Shown: one piece after another, positions 33,817 to 43,377 of the stretch
Position numbering within the stretch: the first letter of the stretch is position 1
How the letters are laid out: each line of letters starts with the position of its first letter
Assembly: GCA_044464485.1 (NCBI GenBank)
Contig: JBIQLG010000009.1
Span: forward strand, 1 to 64,000
DNA length: 64,000 nucleotides
Source of the DNA: Terrimesophilobacter sp044464485
GTDB taxonomy: Bacteria; Actinomycetota; Actinomycetes; Actinomycetales; Microbacteriaceae
Direction of reading: 5' to 3'
Position numbers and translations under genes: made by a program
Notes under the pieces: model-generated
Database searches by the model: none
What the model saw: the letters and a program-made list of their open reading frames with translations, nothing else
Told to the model about the DNA's origin: nothing

Positions 33817-36222
33817 ACTGATCTTGATGAGTAGCCGTTTGCGCCCCGCGGTTTCGAACTGCACTTCCGCAACGCTCTTGGGGCCCGTGCCGGTGACGCC
33901 CGTGACCTTTCCTTCGCCGAAATCCACGTGCCGGATGCGATCCCCCGCCGAGAGCGTCAGGTCGCCGTTGTCGCGCACCGTGCTGGTGACGCGGCTCGCC
34001 CACTCGGTTTTGGGTCGCTCGGCCGCCCGTGCTGCGGCGCGCGCTCTCGCGGTCGGTCCGGCACCCGCGGACTCGATCGCGTAGCCACCCATCCCCGCGA
34101 TTGATGTTTCGGCTCCAAAGCCGCCACGTCGCGCGTTGAGAGCGCGAGGTTCTGTTCCTCCTCGCGAATTGGCCATGCCCGGCGACTGCCGCCAGTCGAT
34201 GAGTTCGGGTGGAATCTCCTGCAGGTACCTGCTCGGCATCGCCACCGTGACGTCGCCGAACTGTGCCCGCGTCATGGCGAGCGAGAGAAACAGTTTGCGC
34301 CTGGCCCGCGTGATTCCCACGTACATCAGGCGCCGCTCCTCCGAAACGCCGCCCGGCTCACCGGCGGACATTTGGTGGGGAAGCAAGCCCTCCTCTACTC
34401 CGGTGAGGAAAACCGCCTCGAATTCGAGTCCCTTTGCCGTGTGCAACGTCATGAGTGAGACGGTGCCGCTGGAGTCGTCCAGCTCGTCGGCCGCCGCCAC
34501 GAGCGCCACTTCGGTGAGAAAGTCCAGCAGAGTACCGGTCGGATTGTTTCTGCGAAACTCTCGTGTCACGGCGATAAGTTCTTCGACGTTTTCGGCGCGG
34601 GCCTCATCCTGTGGGTCTCGGCTGGATCGCAGCACCTCGAGAAAGCCGGTTCGAGTGAGCAGTTCGGTGAGGATGTCGGCGGGCGCCGCCGTCTCGGCCA
34701 TGGCACCCACGTCGTCGAGGATCGTGGCAAGGCCCTCGATCGCTCCCGTCACCTTCGGGCCGAGTCCGAGTTGCCCTGCGTCGTGCAAAACGTCCCGGAG
34801 GGGTCTGCCGTCTTTGTCGGCGTGGTTTTGCAGCGCCGCCTCCGTCGCAGGCCCGATCCCGCGTTTGGGTACATTCATGATGCGGCGCAGCGAGAGCGAG
34901 TCTGCCGGGTTCGCCACGGAAATAAGGTATGCCATGGCATCCTTGATCTCCGCTCTCTCGTAGAACTTCGTGCCTCCGATGACGCGATACGGCACGGCGG
35001 AGCGAATGAACACGTCTTCCAATGCACGGGTTTGAGCGTTGGTTCGATAAAACACGGCAATGTCGCGATAGTCGATTCCTTCGCCGCGCAGCGTGTCAAT
35101 CTCATCCGCGATGAACTGTGCCTCGTCATGCTGGCTGTAGCCGGTGAAGCCGACGATCTTGTCGCCGTCGCCGATATCCGTGAAGAGGTTCTTGTCTTTG
35201 CGGTCGAAATTGTTCGAAATTACGGCGTTGGCGGCGCTCAAAATGTTTTGAGTGGAGCGGTAATTCTGCTCGAGCAGGATCACCTTCGAACGTGGAAAGT
35301 CGCGCTCGAACTCGACGATGTTGCGGATGTCCGCCCCGCGAAATGCATAAATCGACTGGTCAGAATCACCCACCACCGTGAGGGACGCGGGACCGAGTGG
35401 ACGATCGTATTCCTTCAGCGGCATACCATCGAAACCGACGGCCCCCGCGAGATTCTCTGGGGACGGCGGTTTCGTCAACTCGCGGATAAGCGAATACTGC
35501 GCGTGATTGGTGTCCTGATACTCGTCCACCAGAATGTGCCTGAAGCGCCGCTGGTACAGTGCGGCAACGCGCGGAAACGCTCGAAACAGGTACACGGTCT
35601 GCGCGATGAGGTCATCGAAGTCGAACGCGTTTGCCCGCGTGAGTTCATTCGAGTAGCGCCGAAACATTTCGACGAAGATCGCCTCGGCCGGGTCGGCAAA
35701 ATTGGCATCGCGCGAATACGTTTCCACATCCTGCAGTTCGTTCTTCGCCTTCGAAATGCGTCCAGCGACTTTGCTGACGGTAAAGCCAAAGGTGTCTGCG
35801 TCCAGGTCTTTGATGATGCGTTTGATAAGCGCCCGCGAGTCTGCGGAATCATAAATCGTGAAACTCTTCGTGTATCCGAAGGTTTCTGCTTCCCGCCGCA
35901 GAATGCGAACACACGCGGAGTGGAACGTCGAAATCCACATGCCTTCCGCTGCCTGGCCGATGAGCGTTCCCACGCGTTCGCGCATTTCGGCGGCAGCCTT
36001 GTTCGTGAACGTGATCGCCAGAATCTGGCTCGGCCAGGCATCCTTCGACTCGATGAGGTGCGCAATTCGGCGCGTGAGCACGCTGGTCTTACCCGAACCC
36101 GCACCCGCCACGATCAGCAATGCTTCGCCCCGGTACACGACGGCCTCGCGCTGCTGAGTATTCAGCCCTTCCAACAGTCTCGACTCGATGTCGGGTGCGG
36201 AAACGTCAGGAATGAAGGTCAT
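33796..36222 (-). CDS. pcrA: ATP-dependent DNA helicase UvrD/PcrA
   Basis: An 808-residue superfamily 1A 3'-5' helicase acting in nucleotide excision and recombination repair. Motifs in order: Walker A GAGSGKTSVL (about 41-50), DEYQDTNHAQY (motif II), GDSDQSIYAFRGAD (III), LEQNYRST (IV), TLHTAKGLEFEAVFL (V) and VGITRAR (VI). A C-terminal Tudor-like domain (GDRIRHVDFGEGKVTGV) binds RNA polymerase in relatives. The 3' end is duplicated in the downstream 65-bp repeat. Confidence 0.95.
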   Translation of the reverse strand: MTFIPDVSAPDIESRLLEGLNTQQREAVVYRGEALLIVAGAGSGKTSVLTRRIAHLIESKDAWPSQILAITFTNKAAAEMRERVGTLIGQAAEGMWISTFHSACVRILRREAETFGYTKSFTIYDSADSRALIKRIIKDLDADTFGFTVSKVAGRISKAKNELQDVETYSRDANFADPAEAIFVEMFRRYSNELTRANAFDFDDLIAQTVYLFRAFPRVAALYQRRFRHILVDEYQDTNHAQYSLIRELTKPPSPENLAGAVGFDGMPLKEYDRPLGPASLTVVGDSDQSIYAFRGADIRNIVEFERDFPRSKVILLEQNYRSTQNILSAANAVISNNFDRKDKNLFTDIGDGDKIVGFTGYSQHDEAQFIADEIDTLRGEGIDYRDIAVFYRTNAQTRALEDVFIRSAVPYRVIGGTKFYERAEIKDAMAYLISVANPADSLSLRRIMNVPKRGIGPATEAALQNHADKDGRPLRDVLHDAGQLGLGPKVTGAIEGLATILDDVGAMAETAAPADILTELLTRTGFLEVLRSSRDPQDEARAENVEELIAVTREFRRNNPTGTLLDFLTEVALVAAADELDDSSGTVSLMTLHTAKGLEFEAVFLTGVEEGLLPHQMSAGEPGGVSEERRLMYVGITRARRKLFLSLAMTRAQFGDVTVAMPSRYLQEIPPELIDWRQSPGMANSRGGTEPRALNARRGGFGAETSIAGMGGYAIESAGAGPTARARAAARAAERPKTEWASRVTSTVRDNGDLTLSAGDRIRHVDFGEGKVTGVTGTGPKSVAEVQFETAGRKRLLIKISPIEKLE

Positions 36223-36251
36223 GGCCCGTCAATTGTAAGCTCGGGCACCGT

Positions 36252-37256
36252 CTACAGGAGGTCGCGCGCCTCGATCGCGAGGTCTGGTTGGTCGGCGAAC
36301 ACTCCCTCAAGTCCCGTGCGCATGATGAGCTGGAATTCGTCGCGCCACTGGCCGAACTCCCGCCCGCCACCGGTCCCACGAAAATTCCTGGCCAGAAAGT
36401 GATTCTCGGCGCGCAGGGTCCAGCAATACACCGCGAGCCCCGCGGCATGCGCCCGGTCCACGACGTCAGTTGTGCCTCTGGCGACGCCCGATTTGTCGAG
36501 ATCCAGGACCAGTCTCTTGTCGACGCTCACGCCGTACAACCCCGCCGCCGCGAGCGCTGCGAGGCCCTCGGGAGTGAGATACGAGGCGAACGTCGATGCC
36601 TGATCGCCGCGGGAGGCCACCTCATCGGCGGGCGAACCGCCGGCCTCCACGAGAAAAATGTACTGAGCGGCAACACCCCTTTCCCGGATTTGCCGCAGCA
36701 CTCGGGTTTCAAAACACTCGACGGAGAGCCTTGGGTCGCTGCTCCAGCCTGCCTCGCTCACTTCACTGGCAAAAAGCTCATCCAGCGGCAGTCCGATCTC
36801 CTCGAAATAGCTGGCGTGCTTGATTTCCGCGACGAGCTTCGTGTTCTGACCCCTCGCATCCAGAAGGTCGAGAAGATCGGTGAGCCGCAGAATCCTCTCC
36901 GCACCATCGAACGACGTGCTGCGGAGTTTCGGAAGCCGTTCACGAACGCGCAGGGTTTGCAGTTCCAGCCAGGTGAAGTCCTCCGTGAACCAGCCAGTGT
37001 GCTTCTGCCCGTCAATGACCTTCGTGGTTCGGCGATCGGCGAATTGGGGATGCGCGGCGACATCCGTCGTGCCGGAAATCTCGTTTTCGTGCCGCAGCAC
37101 CAGCACGCCGTCACGAGTGGCGACAATATCCGGTTCGATCGCGTCCGCACCAAGATCCAGCGCAAGGTCGTATGCCGCCATGCTGTGTTCCGGCCGATAT
37201 CCGCACGCGCCTCGGTGCGCTACGACAAGCGGCCGGCCCACCGCATCCGATTTCAC
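36252..37256 (-). CDS. Glycerophosphodiester phosphodiesterase family protein
   Basis: Hydrolyses glycerophosphodiesters to glycerol-3-phosphate and an alcohol. The 334-residue GDPD barrel has VVAHRGACGYRPEHSM, the metal-binding EPDIV and the catalytic second His in RHENE, followed by the family insert. No signal peptide, so probably cytoplasmic. glpD, which uses the product, is encoded about 5 kb away. Confidence 0.9.
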   Translation of the reverse strand: MKSDAVGRPLVVAHRGACGYRPEHSMAAYDLALDLGADAIEPDIVATRDGVLVLRHENEISGTTDVAAHPQFADRRTTKVIDGQKHTGWFTEDFTWLELQTLRVRERLPKLRSTSFDGAERILRLTDLLDLLDARGQNTKLVAEIKHASYFEEIGLPLDELFASEVSEAGWSSDPRLSVECFETRVLRQIRERGVAAQYIFLVEAGGSPADEVASRGDQASTFASYLTPEGLAALAAAGLYGVSVDKRLVLDLDKSGVARGTTDVVDRAHAAGLAVYCWTLRAENHFLARNFRGTGGGREFGQWRDEFQLIMRTGLEGVFADQPDLAIEARDLL

Positions 37257-37283
37257 ACTGCAACGCTACGCGATGCGCAGACT

Positions 37284-37300
37284 TGATAATCTGCTCAACA
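37284..37300 (+). promoter_or_regulatory. -10 element for a leaderless zinc-ribbon transcript
   Basis: GATAAT at 37285-37290 ends 9 bp before ATG 37300, so transcription probably starts at or next to the ATG. No ribosome site exists upstream of that ATG. The -35 region is poor. Confidence 0.4.
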
Positions 37301-37548
37301 TGGAACGTTGCGCGAGTTGTCACCGCGAAGTCGCCTCCGCATGGAAGTTCTGCATTTACTGCGGACGCCCGCTCCACCGGGATTCGACCTCGGGGTCGGC
37401 AGTGAGTGCCGACGACATCCGGGCGGAAATTGCCGAAGAGCCGAGCCGAAGGTACGACGGACCATTCTGGGTTGGCGTCAGCATGGGCGTTCTGGGGCTC
37501 GCCCTGATCATTTATGCGGCGGTGCAAATCTACGGATCGTATGTCTGA
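37300..37548 (+). CDS. Small zinc-ribbon, single-pass membrane protein
   Basis: An 82-residue protein with CxxC (Cys4, Cys7) and CxxC (Cys18, Cys21), forming a four-cysteine zinc ribbon, and one C-terminal transmembrane helix (about 57-78). ATG 37300 is favoured because a -10-like GATAAT lies 9 bp upstream (leaderless); ATG 37273 in the same frame is the alternative. It overlaps the next membrane-protein gene by 8 bp. Function unknown. Confidence 0.75.
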   Translation: MERCASCHREVASAWKFCIYCGRPLHRDSTSGSAVSADDIRAEIAEEPSRRYDGPFWVGVSMGVLGLALIIYAAVQIYGSYV

Positions 37549-38053
37549 CTCGCGGTTATCGTGGCGCGAACCGACACGATCTCTCGCCTTGCGCTGGGGC
37601 ACCTACCCCACGAGACTGCTTGCGGGGCTCGGCCTGATTTTTGGCGGCGGCATTCTCGTGCAATTCACCTCCGCTTACTCTCTCGTCGTTCTTCCCGTCG
37701 GCCTCGCAGCGCACATCACGGGCTGGCTCATACTCCCGGGAATCGGGTGGCGTCGAATTGTCGGCTCGCTTGCGGGTTCGCTCGCGGCCATCGTGCTGCT
37801 GAACGGGGCCTCCGCAGTGTGGGCTCTCGCACTCCCGCTCGCCGCGTGGTTGCTCATCAGACAGCGACCGCCGCTCAGCTACGTCACGCTCGTCGTCCCG
37901 CTGGCAACAATGTTTCTGCTCGAACAGTTCTTCACGGACTACGGGTGGGGCGTCCTCGTCCTCTCCGTGGCGGGCGCGGCGGTCGTGGGCGCCGCATGGG
38001 TCGGTCGCGCTTTCGCAGCAATCTCCGGCAAACCCAAAGGTGTTTCAGGATAG
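37541..38053 (+). CDS. Hypothetical polytopic membrane protein
   Basis: A 170-residue protein with about five hydrophobic segments and a positively charged N-terminus. Start ATG 37541 overlaps the end of the zinc-ribbon gene; the two probably act together. I do not recognise the family. Ends 37 bp before the Bax-inhibitor-like gene. Confidence 0.75.
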   Translation: MSDSRLSWREPTRSLALRWGTYPTRLLAGLGLIFGGGILVQFTSAYSLVVLPVGLAAHITGWLILPGIGWRRIVGSLAGSLAAIVLLNGASAVWALALPLAAWLLIRQRPPLSYVTLVVPLATMFLLEQFFTDYGWGVLVLSVAGAAVVGAAWVGRAFAAISGKPKGVSG

Positions 38054-38090
38054 ATTGGCCTCAACCAGATTCCCCACCACAGAGGAACCC

Positions 38091-38906
38091 ATGCCGTCAT
38101 CCAACCCCGCCTTCCGCAATTCACCGGCCTTCAGCGCCAACGCGGCGAAAGCCGCACAGCTTGCGCGTCCCACCGCCAAAGACATGACGGCACAAGAGCT
38201 CACCGCTCTGTACTCGTCGCCGTCAGCCACTTCGATTCACACGGATCGGATGGGGTACGAAGACACCATCGTCAAGGTCGTTATCAGCTTCGCCATTCTG
38301 CTGGGCGGCGCGGCCATCGGCTGGGTCTTCCCCATGCTGTTCATTCCGGCCATGATCGTCGGATTCGTTCTCGCACTCGTCAACATTTTCAAAAAGAAGC
38401 CCTCGCCCGCTCTCGTGCTGTCGTATGCGGCAGTCGAGGGCGTTTTCGTCGGCGGAATCACGCGATTCTTCGAAGCCCTTTACCCCGGTATCGCCGTGCA
38501 AGCCGTGCTCGGCACCCTGGTTGTGGTCGGTGTGACTCTTGCGCTGTTCGCCAGTGGCAAGGTGCGGGCCTCCCACAAGGCCACCAAAGTGTTCATGATT
38601 GCGATGATCGGCTACGCGGTGTTTTCGGTCATCAACCTGATCCTCATGCTCACGGGCGCCACCAACGAACCGTTCGGGATGCGCAGCGTCGAAATCATGC
38701 CCGGCATCCCGCTGGGTCTCGTGCTCGGAATCTTCGTCATCCTCCTCGCCGCCTACTCGCTCGTGCTCGACTTCGACAACGTGAAAACCGGTGTCGAACG
38801 CGGCGCTCCCCGAATTTATGGTTGGTCTGCGGCGTTCGGCATCATGCTCACCGTCGTGTGGCTCTACCTGGAGATTCTGCGACTGCTCGCAATCATGCGG
38901 AGATAA
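38091..38906 (+). CDS. Bax inhibitor-1/YccA family membrane protein
   Basis: A 271-residue protein with a polar, Ala/Ser-rich N-terminus (about 1-55) and seven hydrophobic segments ending in IYGWSAAFGIMLTVVWLYLEILRLL, typical of the actinobacterial YccA/BI-1 group. ATG 38091 has GAGGA 5 nt upstream. BI-1 proteins are putative calcium channels or protease modulators; the bacterial role is unsettled. Confidence 0.88.
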   Translation: MPSSNPAFRNSPAFSANAAKAAQLARPTAKDMTAQELTALYSSPSATSIHTDRMGYEDTIVKVVISFAILLGGAAIGWVFPMLFIPAMIVGFVLALVNIFKKKPSPALVLSYAAVEGVFVGGITRFFEALYPGIAVQAVLGTLVVVGVTLALFASGKVRASHKATKVFMIAMIGYAVFSVINLILMLTGATNEPFGMRSVEIMPGIPLGLVLGIFVILLAAYSLVLDFDNVKTGVERGAPRIYGWSAAFGIMLTVVWLYLEILRLLAIMRR

Positions 38907-38919
38907 CCTCGCCGAGGTT
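38905..38919. terminator. Small palindrome between convergent genes
   Basis: AACCTC, a short loop and GAGGTT lie between the convergent Bax-inhibitor and guaA genes. A 6-bp stem with a 3-base loop is weak; it is listed as a possible bidirectional terminator. Confidence 0.3.
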
Positions 38920-38924
38920 TCGCG

Positions 38925-40493
38925 CTACTCCCATTCGATGGTGCCGGGCGGCTTGGATGTCACATCCAGCACCACGCGGTTCACACCCGCCACCTCGTTG
39001 GTGATCCGGTTCGAAATGCGCGCGAGCACGGTGTATGGCAGACGCGACCAGTCCGCGGTCATGGCATCCTCGGATGAGACGGGGCGAAGCACGATCGGGT
39101 GACCGTAGGTGCGCCCGTCACCCTGCACGCCCACCGACCGCACGTCGGCGAGAAGCACGACAGGGCACTGCCAGATTTCGGCGTCGAGGCCTGCGGCCGT
39201 CAACTCGGCGCGAGCGATCGCATCCGCCTGCCGCAGGAGCGCGAGCCGTTCGCGCGTCACCTCGCCGACGATGCGGATGCCTAGTCCCGGCCCGGGGAAC
39301 GGCTGCCGCGACACAATCGCCTCAGGCAGGCCGAGCTCACGCCCGATGGCCCGAACCTCATCTTTGAAGAGCGCGCGCAGCGGCTCCACGAGCTCGAACT
39401 GCAGATCCTCAGGGAGACCGCCCACGTTGTGGTGGCTCTTGATGTTCGCGGTGCCGGAACCGCCTCCGGACTCCACGACATCCGGGTAAAGCGTTCCCTG
39501 CACGAGAAAGCGGATGGACTCTCCGTCGGCGTGCGCTTCGAGCACGAGCGCTTCCGCCGCGTTTTCAAAACAGCGGATAAACTCCCTGCCGATGATTTTC
39601 CGCTTGGTCTCCGGGTCGGTGACGCCGGCCAGGGCGTCAAGGAACTGGTCGACGGCGTCCACCGTGACGAGCCTCACGCCCGTGGACGCGACGAAATCTT
39701 CCTCCACCTGACGGCGCTCGTCCTGACGCAACAGTCCGTGGTCGACAAAAATGCACGTGAGTTGATCGCCCACCGCCTCGTGAACGAGCGCCGCCGCGAC
39801 GGCAGAATCCACGCCGCCGGAAAGCCCGCAAATGACCCTCGCTGTTCCCACCTGCGCGCGGATGCGCGCTACCTGGTCGGCGATGACGCTGTCGCTTGTC
39901 CAGTCTGCTGGAATGCCGGCCGCCACGTGCAGAAAGTTTTCCAGAACGCGCTGCCCGTGCTCAGAGTGCTTCACTTCAGGGTGCCACTGAACGCCGTAAA
40001 GCCTTCGCTCGTCATTCGCGAAGGCGGCAACCGGAGTCGATGCGCTCGACGCGAGGACGGCAAATCCGCTCGGCGCAGCGGATACCGAGTCACCGTGGCT
40101 CATCCATGTTGTCTGCGCGAGCGGTTGCCCGGCGAGAAGCGGGCCATCTTCGCCCGTGAGTACGACATCCGTCGCACCGTATTCCCGCTGCCCCGTACGC
40201 GACACTTCTCCGCCGAGCTGTTTGGCCATCATTTGGAAGCCATAGCAAATTCCCAGCACGGGAATGCCCAGTTCGAGGATTCCCGCGTCGAGCGCCGGCG
40301 AGCCCTCCTCGTACACGCTCGACGGCCCACCGCTCAAAATGACCGCGGACGGCGTGCGGGCGGCGATCTCCGCAGCCGTAATCGTGTGGGGCACTATCTC
40401 GGAGTAGACGTTTGCCTCCCGCACCCGACGCGCAATCAGCTGCGCGTATTGCGCCCCGAAATCGACGACGAGAACGGGGCCGCGTTCGCTCAC
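38925..40493 (-). CDS. guaA: GMP synthase (glutamine-hydrolysing)
   Basis: Converts XMP to GMP. I choose GTG 40493 (522 aa, the normal length) with GTGA overlap on the DUF3817 stop; upstream in-frame codons belong to that gene in another frame. The class I amidotransferase domain has VVDFGAQYAQLIARR and the Cys nucleophile in GICYGFQMM; the ATP-PPase domain has SGGVDSA; and the dimerisation domain ends KPPGTIEWE. Last gene of the guaB3-glpD-SURF1-DUF3817-guaA operon. Confidence 0.97.
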   Translation of the reverse strand: MSERGPVLVVDFGAQYAQLIARRVREANVYSEIVPHTITAAEIAARTPSAVILSGGPSSVYEEGSPALDAGILELGIPVLGICYGFQMMAKQLGGEVSRTGQREYGATDVVLTGEDGPLLAGQPLAQTTWMSHGDSVSAAPSGFAVLASSASTPVAAFANDERRLYGVQWHPEVKHSEHGQRVLENFLHVAAGIPADWTSDSVIADQVARIRAQVGTARVICGLSGGVDSAVAAALVHEAVGDQLTCIFVDHGLLRQDERRQVEEDFVASTGVRLVTVDAVDQFLDALAGVTDPETKRKIIGREFIRCFENAAEALVLEAHADGESIRFLVQGTLYPDVVESGGGSGTANIKSHHNVGGLPEDLQFELVEPLRALFKDEVRAIGRELGLPEAIVSRQPFPGPGLGIRIVGEVTRERLALLRQADAIARAELTAAGLDAEIWQCPVVLLADVRSVGVQGDGRTYGHPIVLRPVSSEDAMTADWSRLPYTVLARISNRITNEVAGVNRVVLDVTSKPPGTIEWE

Positions 40494-40906
40494 GCAGGAA
40501 CCCCCACCGTCGCGAGGCCTTCGTGCACCCGCCGAGGGACGCTGCGCTCGTAAAAGAACGACAGCAGCGGAATGATGCCGCCGAGAGCGATGAGCAGAAA
40601 ACGACCGAAGCTCCAGCCCATGAGCCGCCACAGAATGAAGTCGCAGGCGAGGTAGATGACGTAAAGCCAGCCGTGAATGATCAGGATGATCGTGGAAAGG
40701 TTGATCGCTGTGATCGCATCCTTGGGCGTAAGCGTCAGGAATCCGAACGGGCCGCCGAGCTCGATGTCCTGACCGAAGCCGTACCGAAACACCATCATGA
40801 GGCACAGGAGCAGCAAGAACGTGCCCGTGACGATGGCGGACACTTTGTACACTTTGAGCGTGGTACGGATGCGGGGCACATCGGACTCACGGGGCAACTG
40901 AAGCAT
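40490..40906 (-). CDS. DUF3817 family membrane protein
   Basis: A 138-residue protein with three or four hydrophobic segments (YKVSAIVTGTFLLLLC, LIIHGWLYVIYLACDFILW). DUF3817 proteins are commonly adjacent to guaA and SURF1 in actinobacteria; the role is unknown. Its stop overlaps the guaA start. Confidence 0.88.
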   Translation of the reverse strand: MLQLPRESDVPRIRTTLKVYKVSAIVTGTFLLLLCLMMVFRYGFGQDIELGGPFGFLTLTPKDAITAINLSTIILIIHGWLYVIYLACDFILWRLMGWSFGRFLLIALGGIIPLLSFFYERSVPRRVHEGLATVGVPA

Positions 40907-40915
40907 GCCCCCAGT

Positions 40916-41638
40916 TTAGTTCGCCCGCTCGCGCTCCCAGACGTCGCGCACGAGCCGCCACCACAGGAAGATCGCGAAGCCCGCGAAAATGACCCACTCT
41001 GCCGCATAAAACAGATTCAGCCAGTTGAGTTCCACTTCGTTCGCCGGCGGAGGCGCGTCAATCTTCTCCAGACCAGGCAACGGGGTGTCAGAAACGATGT
41101 AGCCGTTGTAGACGCCCGTATCATCCACCGTCGACCACAGGTTGACGAGTGCGCCTATCGAGACCGCACTCAACGCGCCCGACTGGAAGTCGACGGTCTG
41201 CGGACCCTCGTCTGCCACCAGCCGTCCCGACACCGCAACGTCGCCGACCGGCACCTCCGCGGACAGTCGTTCCGCTTCAGATTGGGATGCGGTCCAGCCC
41301 AGCGCCACCGCCACACCCGCGTCGTCCGCATCCAGGTGAGCGACAACCCAATAGCCGCGCGCACCGTGATTGATCCGGTCACTGAACACGAGGGTGTCGT
41401 CGGGAATGTAGTGTCCGGTGACGCTCACGCGCTGGCCGTCATCTGCCGCAGAGAGTTCCTTTTGGGGCTGGGCGATCTCATGCAACGGCATCGTGATTTC
41501 CGTCGGTCGCTCCACGACCGTACCGGTGCTCACGCTGCGGGAGAGCTGCCACTGGCTCAGGAGCGCGAACGCGGCGGCCACCGCGAGAGCAAGGATGAGC
41601 GCCGCGATCCATCGCGGCCGGAGGGCGATTCTGAGCAT
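40916..41638 (-). CDS. SURF1 family cytochrome c oxidase assembly protein
   Basis: A 240-residue protein with an N-terminal membrane helix (about 11-28), a large extracytoplasmic domain and a second helix near the C-terminus (FYAAEWVIFAGFAIFLWW), the standard SURF1 layout. It assists haem a insertion into the aa3 oxidase. It lies 2 bp after glpD and 9 bp before the DUF3817 gene. Confidence 0.92.
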   Translation of the reverse strand: MLRIALRPRWIAALILALAVAAAFALLSQWQLSRSVSTGTVVERPTEITMPLHEIAQPQKELSAADDGQRVSVTGHYIPDDTLVFSDRINHGARGYWVVAHLDADDAGVAVALGWTASQSEAERLSAEVPVGDVAVSGRLVADEGPQTVDFQSGALSAVSIGALVNLWSTVDDTGVYNGYIVSDTPLPGLEKIDAPPPANEVELNWLNLFYAAEWVIFAGFAIFLWWRLVRDVWERERAN

Positions 41639-41640
41639 TG

Positions 41641-43368
41641 CTACGTCGACACGCTGATATCGGGCGCCTCGAGGCGCACACGATCCGCGGATGCGTCATC
41701 CGGCTGATCCTGGCTCGCACGTTCCGCCGTTACGCGCTTGAGATAGAACTGCACTTCCTGTTCGACTCTCGCGTCATCCCACCCGAGCTCTGCGCCCATG
41801 AGCCGCGCGGCAACCGGTGCCGCCGAAACACCGCGGTCCCACGCCTCGATCGAAATGCGGGTGCGCCTGGCCAGCACGTCGTCAAGGTGAAGCGCGCCCT
41901 CATGGGTCGCGGCATACACGACCTCAGCTTCGAGATAGTCATCGGCACCGGGCAGCGGATGATTGAGCTCGGGGCGCTCCCGGATGAGGTCAAGCAGTTC
42001 GTCGGTGAGCGTGCCGTACCGGTTCAACAAGTGTTCGATGCGCACGCGATGCACGCCGAATGCGCGAGCGATCTTCGCGCGCTTGTTCCACGCCGCCTGG
42101 TAGCCTTCAGCGCCGAGCAGCGCCACATCCTCCGTCGTGCTCTCGGGGACTTTGCCATCGAGGGCGGCCACTGCTTCGTCAATCGCATCTTTCGCCATCA
42201 CGCGATACGTGGTCCACTTCCCGCCCGCGATCACGACGAGGCCCGGAACACTGTGCGCAACGATGTGCTCGCGCGAGAGCTTGGAGGTTTCATCGCTCTC
42301 GCCGGCGAGCAGCGGGCGCAGTCCCGCATACACCCCCTCCACATCCTCTCGCGTCAGCGGCAGGTTGATGACCTTGTTCACGTGCCCGAGCAGGTAGTCG
42401 ATGTCGGCAGCCGTCGCTGCCGGATGCGCCTTATCCAGATTCCAGTCGGTGTCGGTTGTGCCGATGAGCCAGTGCCGCCCCCACGGAATGACGAACAGAA
42501 CGCTCTTCTCGGTGCGCAGCAGGAGCCCCACCTTGGACTGGAACCGGTCGCGCGGCACCACCAGGTGGATGCCCTTGGATGCGCGCACCTTGAACTGCCC
42601 ACGCTCGCCGACCATCGCCTGCGTGTCATCCGTCCACACCCCCGTCGCGTTGACCACCTGCCGCGCTTTGATCTCGAACCGCTCGCCCGTGATCAAATCG
42701 TGCGCCTGCACCCCCACGACGCGTTCGCCCACCTTGAGGAACCCCTCCACGCGGACCCGGTTTGCCACGTGCGCGCCGTAGAACGAGGCGGTGCGCGCAA
42801 GCGTCGAGACATACCGCGCGTCATCGACCTGCGCGTCGTAGTAGGTGATGCCGCCGACGAGTGCATCGTCGCGCAGGCTCGGCATGAGCTTGTGCACTTG
42901 GCGCCGGGACAAGTGGCGGTGATGCGGTACGCCGGGCGGGCGTCCGCCGCTGTAACTGAACAGGTCGTAAAGCAGCATCCCGGCGCCGATGTAGAGACGC
43001 TCGATGATCGGAGTCTTCAAGGGATACAGAAACCGCACCGGTTTGACGAGGTGCGGGGCGAGCCGCTGAAGCAGCAGTCCGCGCTCGATCAACGCCTCGC
43101 GCACGAGCCGGAAGTTGAGCTGCTCGAGATACCGGATGCCGCCGTGCACGAGCTTTGACGACCTGCTGGAGGTGCCGCTGGCCCAGTCGCGCGCCTCCAC
43201 CATCCCGACGCGCAGGCCCCGCGTGACAGCATCCATTGCGCTGCCGGTGCCGACGATCCCGCCACCGATCACCAGGATGTCGAGCTCTTTTTCTCTAAGT
43301 GCCCTGATCGCCTCCGCGCGCTCTTTCGGACCGAGCTTGGATGAACGTGTGACGGTTTTCTTTGCCAT
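41641..43368 (-). CDS. glpD: Aerobic glycerol-3-phosphate dehydrogenase
   Basis: An FAD-dependent membrane-associated enzyme oxidising glycerol-3-phosphate to dihydroxyacetone phosphate and passing electrons to quinone. The 575-residue protein has the dinucleotide-binding motif VIGGGIVGTGSAMDA (about 33-47), SSRSSKLVHGGIRYLE and IGTTDTDW. Same operon as guaB3 upstream and SURF1 downstream, grouping respiratory functions with GMP synthesis. Confidence 0.95.
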   Translation of the reverse strand: MAKKTVTRSSKLGPKERAEAIRALREKELDILVIGGGIVGTGSAMDAVTRGLRVGMVEARDWASGTSSRSSKLVHGGIRYLEQLNFRLVREALIERGLLLQRLAPHLVKPVRFLYPLKTPIIERLYIGAGMLLYDLFSYSGGRPPGVPHHRHLSRRQVHKLMPSLRDDALVGGITYYDAQVDDARYVSTLARTASFYGAHVANRVRVEGFLKVGERVVGVQAHDLITGERFEIKARQVVNATGVWTDDTQAMVGERGQFKVRASKGIHLVVPRDRFQSKVGLLLRTEKSVLFVIPWGRHWLIGTTDTDWNLDKAHPAATAADIDYLLGHVNKVINLPLTREDVEGVYAGLRPLLAGESDETSKLSREHIVAHSVPGLVVIAGGKWTTYRVMAKDAIDEAVAALDGKVPESTTEDVALLGAEGYQAAWNKRAKIARAFGVHRVRIEHLLNRYGTLTDELLDLIRERPELNHPLPGADDYLEAEVVYAATHEGALHLDDVLARRTRISIEAWDRGVSAAPVAARLMGAELGWDDARVEQEVQFYLKRVTAERASQDQPDDASADRVRLEAPDISVST

Positions 43369-43377
43369 GGCAATCCC

